A stretch of DNA of 64,000 nucleotides from an uncultured Fretibacterium sp. (GTDB taxonomy: Bacteria; Synergistota; Synergistia; Synergistales; Aminobacteriaceae), in NCBI GenBank assembly GCA_947168585.1, contig CAMVMK010000001.1:1-64000 (forward strand). The letters are read 5' to 3'. Shown piece by piece: positions 59,364 to 64,000 of the stretch. The notes beneath the pieces are model-generated. The model did not search any database. It saw only the letters and a program-made list of their open reading frames with translations, and had not been told where the DNA came from. The position numbers and the translations under genes were made by a program. Positions within the stretch are counted from its first letter, which is position 1. Each line of letters starts with the position of its first letter.

Positions 59364-60227
59364 ATGAAAATCGCAGTTATTAAAAAAATTTCTCTTGCGT
59401 TAGTTTTTACTTTGGCTTTTACGTCAGTTTCTTGGGCTGAGGCAATCAGCGTTGGCAACATGAAAGTTTATAATTTTAACGATATTAAGCTTCACGCTTA
59501 TTCGACCGGCGACAATATGAACGACCATTGCTATTTAGTCGAAACTCCTGAAGGTTTAGTCTTGATTGAGAGTACAGCTTACAAAGAAAATGTCCAAGCC
59601 ATGAGCGATTATATAAAGTCGCTTGAAAAACCGTTAGTCGCGGCTCTGCTTTCATATCACCCGAACGGCTATAAATCTTACGGCGATGTAAAAATTTACG
59701 CAACTGAAAACGCTTTGAAATCCTGGCAGGAAAACGGCGGAGTTTGGAATTTAACACAAAGTTTTATTCAGGCTTTAGGCGACAAAGTTGCTGACGATTT
59801 ACCAGAATCAGCTGAAATTATCAACGAGGGCGATACTCTGAAACTTGCGGGAATTGATTTCAAAATTTTACATTCGTCTGACGGCGAAGACTATGATATA
59901 GAAATTCCTGCGATTAACGCGATCTATCGTCATATGATGGGAGCTAAAACTCATAATATTTTGCCCGCAGTGCCTTACATCGAAGCTGAAATAGCAGACC
60001 TCAAAAATTATCAGGCAAAAGGTTACACAATGATTTTGACGAGCCACGCCGCCCCTGATGGTCAGAAAACTGTTGCTGAAAAAATCGAATATCTTGAGAA
60101 AGTTCTCGAGCTTGCAAAATCGTCTTCTAATAAAGATGAATTTATTAACGCTGTCAAAGCAGCTTTTCCCGATTATGCTGTTGATGCTTATCTTGAAATG
60201 AGTGCAAACGCGTTATTTAATAAATAA
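59364..60227 (+). CDS. Exported metallo-beta-lactamase-fold protein lacking metal ligands
   Basis: 287 aa. Signal peptide MKIAVIKKISLALVFTLAFTSVSWAEA. The fold resembles an MBL: CYLVETPEGLVLIESTAYKENVQAM, then LLSYHPNGYKSYGDVKIYAT where HxHxDH is expected, and TMILTSHAAPDG near the end. Most zinc ligands are missing, so it may be a non-enzymatic or redirected member. Regulated by the palindrome at 59326-59344. It faces away from the DNA glycosylase gene. Confidence 0.7.
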   Translation: MKIAVIKKISLALVFTLAFTSVSWAEAISVGNMKVYNFNDIKLHAYSTGDNMNDHCYLVETPEGLVLIESTAYKENVQAMSDYIKSLEKPLVAALLSYHPNGYKSYGDVKIYATENALKSWQENGGVWNLTQSFIQALGDKVADDLPESAEIINEGDTLKLAGIDFKILHSSDGEDYDIEIPAINAIYRHMMGAKTHNILPAVPYIEAEIADLKNYQAKGYTMILTSHAAPDGQKTVAEKIEYLEKVLELAKSSSNKDEFINAVKAAFPDYAVDAYLEMSANALFNK

Positions 60228-60291
60228 AAAATTTAGTTTTTTCTCCTTGCTCCTGTTTTATAATTTTTGTTTTTAAGGAGGCGTATTAAAA

Positions 60292-60705
60292 ATCCAAATT
60301 TCCAGCAAATTTACAATCGCTGTTCACATACTTACGTGCATAGATTATTTTTCAAATAAACATTTAATCACAAGCGATTTTTTAGCGTTAAGCGTTCAAG
60401 TTAATCCCGTGATAATCAGACAGATAATCGGCCAGCTTAAAGCCGCAGGCATGATTAACATAACGCGCGGACGGGGCGGAATGACTTTAGCAAAGCCGCT
60501 TGAAAAAATTTCGCTTTATGACGTTTACAAAGCTGTCGACTGCGTGAGCGGGAGCCTTTTTCATTTTCACGAAAATCCTAATCCGGCCTGTCCTGTCGGT
60601 AAAAATATTCATAATGCTTTAGACGGAACTCTCAATGAAATTCAAAAAACTTTTGAAGATAAATTAAAAACTTTCACGGTTAAAGACATCGCCGAAAAAA
60701 TTTAA
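60292..60705 (+). CDS. Rrf2-family transcriptional regulator with apparent ATC start
   Basis: 137 aa if initiated at ATC 60292, which sits where Rrf2 proteins normally start (M-Q-I-S-S-K-F-T-I-A-V-H-I-L). AAGGAGG lies about 10 bp upstream. The winged helix (SDFLALSVQVNPVIIRQIIGQLKAAGMINITRGRGG) is intact; a later GTG at 60409 would remove most of it. A single Cys in PNPACPVGKN resembles the YwnA/thiol-type subgroup. The neighbours share a palindrome likely bound by this protein. The pairing with an NmrA-like reductase resembles Bacillus ywnA-ywnB. Confidence 0.75.
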   Translation: MQISSKFTIAVHILTCIDYFSNKHLITSDFLALSVQVNPVIIRQIIGQLKAAGMINITRGRGGMTLAKPLEKISLYDVYKAVDCVSGSLFHFHENPNPACPVGKNIHNALDGTLNEIQKTFEDKLKTFTVKDIAEKI

Positions 60706-60719
60706 TTTTATTGTAACTA

Positions 60720-60781
60720 TTGACATAACAATAATGTGAATATAAAATCTTTTCTTTATCGTTGTAATAAAAATTATTACA
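60720..60781 (+). promoter_or_regulatory. Promoter with 19-bp palindromic operator for the NmrA-like gene
   Basis: TTGACA (60720-60725), 17 bp, TAAAAT (60743-60748), then TGTAATAAAAATTATTACA (60763-60781), identical to the operator at 59326. The ribosome-binding site AGGAGG follows directly, so a bound repressor would block both transcription and clearance. Confidence 0.82.
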
Positions 60782-60794
60782 GGAGGAAATTTTT

Positions 60795-61424
60795 ATGAAA
60801 CTCGCAGTTATATGCGCGAATGGAAAAGCAGGAAAATTAATCACAGAAGAAGCAGTTAATCGCGGTCTTGATGTTACGGCGATCGTAAGAGGCGGGAATA
60901 AAAGCAAAGCTCCTCACGCGATTAAAAAAGATATTTTCGATATTAAAGCCGAAGATTTGAAAGGCTTTGACGTTGTCATTAATGCTTTCGGGACATGGAC
61001 ACCTGAAACTCTGCCGCTTCATACGAAAGCTTTAATGACTGTCTGCGATGCTCTCAGCGGAACGGATACAAGACTTTTAGTAGTCGGCGGTGCAGGAAGC
61101 CTTTATGTTAATCCTGAACACACAATGCAGTTATATCAAACTCCTGATTTTCCTGAAGATTATAAAATCATAGCAGCGGCTCAAGTTAAAGAACTCGATG
61201 AGTTAAGAAAACGCAATGATGTCAAATGGACATTCGTAAGTCCTGCCGGAGATTTTCAAGCTGACGGTGCAAGAACAGGAAAATATATTTTAGCGGGCGA
61301 AGAATTTACATTAAATTCAAAGGGCGAGAGTATCATAAGTTATGCAGACTACGCTATCGCGATGATTGACGAGGCTGTAAAAGGCAATCATATTCAGCAG
61401 AGAATCAGCGTTGTCAGGGAGTAG
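60795..61424 (+). CDS. NAD(P)-binding oxidoreductase of the NmrA/SDR-like family (YwnB-like)
   Basis: 209 aa atypical SDR. LAVICANGKAGKLITEEAVNRGLDVTAIVRGG binds the dinucleotide (a variant of GxxGxxG), followed by VVINAFGTW and LLVVGGAGSLYVNPE. WTFVSPAGDFQADGARTGKY matches the anti-sigma-like/YhfK-YwnB group. No catalytic YxxxK is evident, so a redox-sensor or quinone-reductase role is possible. Controlled by the palindrome at 60763. Confidence 0.85.
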   Translation: MKLAVICANGKAGKLITEEAVNRGLDVTAIVRGGNKSKAPHAIKKDIFDIKAEDLKGFDVVINAFGTWTPETLPLHTKALMTVCDALSGTDTRLLVVGGAGSLYVNPEHTMQLYQTPDFPEDYKIIAAAQVKELDELRKRNDVKWTFVSPAGDFQADGARTGKYILAGEEFTLNSKGESIISYADYAIAMIDEAVKGNHIQQRISVVRE

Positions 61425-61436
61425 GCTTAATAATAA

Positions 61437-61472
61437 TAAAGGGATTTTGAATTATCAATGTCCCTTTTTTTA
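61437..61472 (+). terminator. Terminator after the NmrA-like gene
   Basis: AAAGGGA and TCCCTTT pair around a 16-nt loop, followed by a T-run. Confidence 0.75.
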
Positions 61473-61496
61473 TAGTAAAAATTTTTGACGCACGTA

Positions 61497-61600
61497 AAAT
61501 TTTATCTGTGATTTTTATTTTGAAATTTATATCTGTGAAAGATTATAATTACTAAAAAATTTGAGTGTTTTTGTTGTGGCAAATGTTGTGGCAAAAATAT
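61497..61600 (-). repeat. 104-bp dispersed repeat, copy B
   Basis: Inverted relative to copy A at 14061-14164; includes the two TGTTGTGGCAAA-type units (plus strand). No gene lies at the end that in copy A abuts the phosphopantetheinyl transferase. Situated between the NmrA-like and FkbM-like genes. Confidence 0.85.
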
Positions 61601-61715
61601 TTTTTCTGTTGAACTTGAACTTTTCAAAAATCATTTTATCATAACTATGATTATCTTGAAATGAACTCGGAAATATTGTTTAATAAACAAAAATTAAAAC
61701 TTAAAGGCGGAAAAA

Positions 61716-62612
61716 ATGAAATCACTTTTCAAAAAAGTAAGAGCAAGATGGCACGGAGACATTAATTCATATTTATGTAGGGATGAAATGCTCATTAAAA
61801 ATATTTTCTCCTACATTCAAAACGAAGTTGCCCTTAAATGGGGGGGGGTAAACGAATCGCAATTTAATTATCATAAAGCCTTGCACCAGCTGCTCCATGT
61901 GCGTAGAATTACTGATAATTTTAAGTACGAACGTTTAGGCAAAAATAATGACGGCGGCTACATTGCCGTAAGTGATAAAAACGGCAGTCTTTCAAGCTCT
62001 AAAATAGCTTACTCTTTCGGAATTGCGGACGATGTTTCTTTTGATTTAGACTTAGCTGCGCGCGGCTATGAAGTCTTTCAATATGATCACACGATTGAAA
62101 AACTCCCTCAAAATAACGGGCATTTTCACTGGAAAAAATCAGGCTTGGCGGCCTCTTCAAATCCTTCACAAAAACTTGAAACTTTAGAAAATATGCTCAA
62201 AGCGAACGGACACGAACACTCTTCGGGAATTTTCTTAAAAATGGATATTGAGGGCTATGAATGGGAAGTTTTTAATTCTTTAAGTTCAGATTTTCTTGAA
62301 AAATTTGATCAGATTGTTATCGAACTTCATGATAATCTTGATTATGACGAAAAAGTTATCGAAAAACATTTAAGCGCACTCGCAAAAATAGCGCAAACTC
62401 ATCAGGCCGTTCATGTCCACGCTAATAATGCCGGTTATGTAAATTATTGCGGAAATTTAGTTACGCCGGATTTAATTGAAGTAACTTACGTCTTGAAAAA
62501 TAAATATAAATTTTCTGATGATAAAGTTAAAAATGTCAGGCTTTCTCTCGATCATCCTAACGTTTCAGGCGATGATTTAGAGCTCGGATTTTGGAACGTT
62601 GAAGAAAATTAG
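61716..62612 (+). CDS. FkbM-like methyltransferase with an in-frame G9 tract
   Basis: 298 aa. The C-terminal half resembles FkbM-type SAM methyltransferases: GIFLKMDIEGYEWEVFNSL is the characteristic block, preceded by DGGYIAVSDKNG and KIAYSFGIADDVSFDLDLAARG. Such enzymes methylate sugars or surface glycans. A run of nine G (61840-61848) encodes K-W-G-G-V near residue 42. Losing one G gives TAA immediately; gaining one gives TAA six codons on. RBS AAAGGCGG. It stands alone between repeats. Confidence 0.82.
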   Translation: MKSLFKKVRARWHGDINSYLCRDEMLIKNIFSYIQNEVALKWGGVNESQFNYHKALHQLLHVRRITDNFKYERLGKNNDGGYIAVSDKNGSLSSSKIAYSFGIADDVSFDLDLAARGYEVFQYDHTIEKLPQNNGHFHWKKSGLAASSNPSQKLETLENMLKANGHEHSSGIFLKMDIEGYEWEVFNSLSSDFLEKFDQIVIELHDNLDYDEKVIEKHLSALAKIAQTHQAVHVHANNAGYVNYCGNLVTPDLIEVTYVLKNKYKFSDDKVKNVRLSLDHPNVSGDDLELGFWNVEEN

Positions 62613-62630
62613 GAACTAAAAAAAATTTTT

Positions 62631-62651
62631 CTAACCCCTCACCCCTCACTT
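62631..62651. repeat. Heptamer-type repeat after the FkbM-like gene
   Basis: CTAACCCCTCACCCCTCACT-type units; the FkbM-like stop codon (TAG in ATTAGGAACT) just upstream also fits the array motif. Confidence 0.65.
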
Positions 62652-62777
62652 AAAAAAATAACTCAGTAAAATTATTCTTGCATTAAAGCCATAAAATTTA
62701 ATAAAATAATCTCACCGTATACAAACATTCAAAAAAATATTCACCGAAAATTTTATATGTCAGGAGCGTTAATTAAG

Positions 62778-63665
62778 ATGCAGATTGATATTAATAGCAG
62801 ACTTATCGCACTTATCGGCACGCCTCTCGGTCAGTCATTCGCAGCACGTATGCAGAATGCGGCGTATCAAGCGGCAGGTTTCAATATGGTTTACTGCTAT
62901 TGCGAGGCAGGAAGCGAACACCTGAAAGAAATTATTGACGGTGTCCGTTATATGCCGACATTCTTAGGCTGTGCAGTTACCAAGCCCAACAAAGAAGAAG
63001 TCATGCAGTATCTTGATGACTATGACCCGCTTTGCAAAAAAATCGGCTCGTCTAATACAGTCGTCAAAACTGAAGCAGGAAAATTAGTCGGCTACAACAC
63101 AGACGGCTACGGCGCGTTAAGAGACCTCAAAGAACATAACGCTCCGATTAAAGGCCGCGTAATGTTCTCGTTCGGTGCAGGCGGCACAGGCCGTTCAGTT
63201 TGTCTTGAACTTGCAGAGGAAGGCGCAAAGAAAATTTATATTTCTTCACGTTCCGAAAAATGCGAAGTTTTAAGCGAAGAAATTAATAAATTTTACCCAG
63301 GTGTCTGCGTTCCCGTCAGAGCCGCTGACGAAGCAGGAATTAAAAAAGCTCTCGATGAGACTGACGTAATTCTCAATCTTTCAGGCTTAGGCATGAAAGG
63401 CAAAGAAGAATACACCTGCGTCGACAAGTCATTAATTAAACCCTCGCACGTTTGCTTTGACGCAACTTATAATCCTGCTGAAACAAGATTTTTGAAAGAA
63501 GCTAAACAGGCCGGAGCAACAACAATTAACGGTCTTGGAATGTCGCTGTATCAGGGTCTCCGTCAAATTCAGTTATGGACGGGCGGGAAAGCTGTACCGC
63601 TTGAAGTCATGCGTGAAACTTTGATGACGATTTTGGCCGAAAAAGCAGCAGCTGAGAAAAAATAG
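62778..63665 (+). CDS. Shikimate/quinate dehydrogenase family protein
   Basis: 295 aa. The substrate domain has LIALIGTPLGQSFAARMQNAA and GCAVTKPNKEEVMQYLDD (catalytic Lys in VTKPNK). NTDGYGALRDL carries the conserved Asp, and FGAGGTGRSVCLELAEEGAKKIYISSR forms the Rossmann site. The canonical S-x-S substrate motif is Q-S-F here, so quinate or another substrate is possible. ATG 62778 has AGGAG about 12 bp upstream; an ATG at 62757 lacks one. It is followed by a sugar-phosphate isomerase gene, fitting a catabolic or aminoshikimate-like use rather than housekeeping aroE. Confidence 0.82.
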   Translation: MQIDINSRLIALIGTPLGQSFAARMQNAAYQAAGFNMVYCYCEAGSEHLKEIIDGVRYMPTFLGCAVTKPNKEEVMQYLDDYDPLCKKIGSSNTVVKTEAGKLVGYNTDGYGALRDLKEHNAPIKGRVMFSFGAGGTGRSVCLELAEEGAKKIYISSRSEKCEVLSEEINKFYPGVCVPVRAADEAGIKKALDETDVILNLSGLGMKGKEEYTCVDKSLIKPSHVCFDATYNPAETRFLKEAKQAGATTINGLGMSLYQGLRQIQLWTGGKAVPLEVMRETLMTILAEKAAAEKK

Positions 63666-63730
63666 TTAAGAGTTAGGGGTGAGGAGTGAGGAGTTAAAAG
63701 ACAAAAAACTTAATTCCTTGTTCCTCACTA
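63666..63730. repeat. Heptamer-type repeat with facing arm
   Basis: AGAGTTAGGGGTGAGGAGTG continuing AGGAGTT, then inverted TAATTCCTTGTTCCTCACTA (63711-63730). The arms can fold between two same-strand genes. Confidence 0.7.
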
Positions 63731-63757
63731 AAATATAGAAGGGAGTAAAACAGAACA

Positions 63758-64000
63758 ATGGCACGTAAATTTTCACTCGCTTATTTAACGATCCCCGGGA
63801 CTAATCCTATGGATCAAATTAAAATCGCAAAAGAAGCAGGCTATGACTTCGTGAGCCTCCGTACAATCCCCATGCACTTACCGGGCGAACCTGAATTTTT
63901 ACCGCAGAAAGATCCCGCTCTCTTTGACGCGATTAAAAAAGCTCTCAAAGAATACGATATGCCTTTAATGGACATCGAACTTGCCCGTATCCGCAAAGAT
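63758..64000 (+). CDS. Sugar phosphate isomerase/epimerase, TIM-barrel family (cut by right edge)
   Basis: 81 N-terminal residues visible: ARKFSLAYLTIPGTNPMDQI, AKEAGYDFVSLRTIPMHLPG, then IKKALKEYDMPLMDIELARI. This is the AP-endonuclease-2/xylose-isomerase-like barrel opening typical of IolE/IolH-like enzymes. ATG with AAGGGAG about 12 bp upstream. Likely in one operon with the shikimate dehydrogenase homologue. Confidence 0.75.
   Translation, partial: MARKFSLAYLTIPGTNPMDQIKIAKEAGYDFVSLRTIPMHLPGEPEFLPQKDPALFDAIKKALKEYDMPLMDIELARIRKD

Overview
The window looks like a chromosomal segment of an AT-rich, flagellated, diderm anaerobe, most likely a gut or rumen member of the Synergistota. This assignment is an inference. 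It rests on an outer-membrane-type RND pump, an FlbD-MotA-MotB-FliL-FliM-FliY-CheY-FliO-FliP gene order, FliY instead of a short FliN, rubrerythrin, an archaeal-type aspartate-semialdehyde dehydrogenase, and a carboxyltransferase without a biotin domain. No rRNA, tRNA, CRISPR array or complete insertion sequence was found.

Layout. 1-2.9 kb: hisS (cut by the left edge), a PilB/GspE ATPase and an anchored thermonuclease. 2.9-12.9 kb: a long minus-strand block with murG-ftsW-murD, a CBS/CorC membrane protein, ybeY, a 7TM-HD hydrolase, phoH and an oadA-like carboxyltransferase. 13-16.4 kb: a circularly permuted amino-acid binding protein, a phosphopantetheinyl transferase, a micro-ORF unit, a PIN-like protein and rubrerythrin. 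16.4-24 kb: znuA-znuC-[vapBC]-znuB, then an OB-like periplasmic protein and an RND efflux pair. 24-33.6 kb: chemoreceptor, Nudix hydrolase, fmt, def, a glycosyltransferase with a G9 tract, dxs and a GAF-like protein. 34-45 kb: the flagellar operon, broken by hicBA-type modules and by a 3.7-kb cargo block between fliP and fliQ. 45-51 kb: feoAB fusion, gtrA, ade and lysS. 51-57 kb: acyltransferase with a G8 tract, metQ-like protein, and the lysC, hom and asd cluster. 57-61.4 kb: lgt, DJ-1, a micro-ORF, a DNA glycosylase and a small Rrf2 regulon. 61.7-64 kb: an FkbM-like protein with a G9 tract, a shikimate dehydrogenase homologue and a sugar-phosphate isomerase cut by the right edge.

Four things stand out. 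(1) Three unlinked surface-modification genes (glycosyltransferase, acyltransferase, FkbM-like methyltransferase) each carry an in-frame run of 8-9 G followed by TAA. Losing one G gives an immediate TAA stop in all three, and gaining one gives a stop within six codons. This looks like a coordinated set of phase-variable switches. (2) The binding protein at 13076-13873 has the two halves of the SBP_bac_3 fold in reversed order, which indicates a circular permutation. (3) GAGTTAGGAGTGAGGGG-type heptamer arrays occupy many intergenic gaps and supply the stop codons of several genes. A 104-bp dispersed repeat occurs in two inverted copies 47 kb apart. (4) Toxin-antitoxin genes sit inside the zinc-uptake and flagellar operons. 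One hicA has an in-frame TGA, and one duplication has copied the 3' end of motB.

How the genes work together. The asd-hom-lysC run feeds threonine/methionine synthesis beside a MetQ-like binding protein. The zinc importer and the RND pump appear to form one transcript. An Rrf2-type regulator probably controls two flanking genes through a shared 19-bp palindrome.
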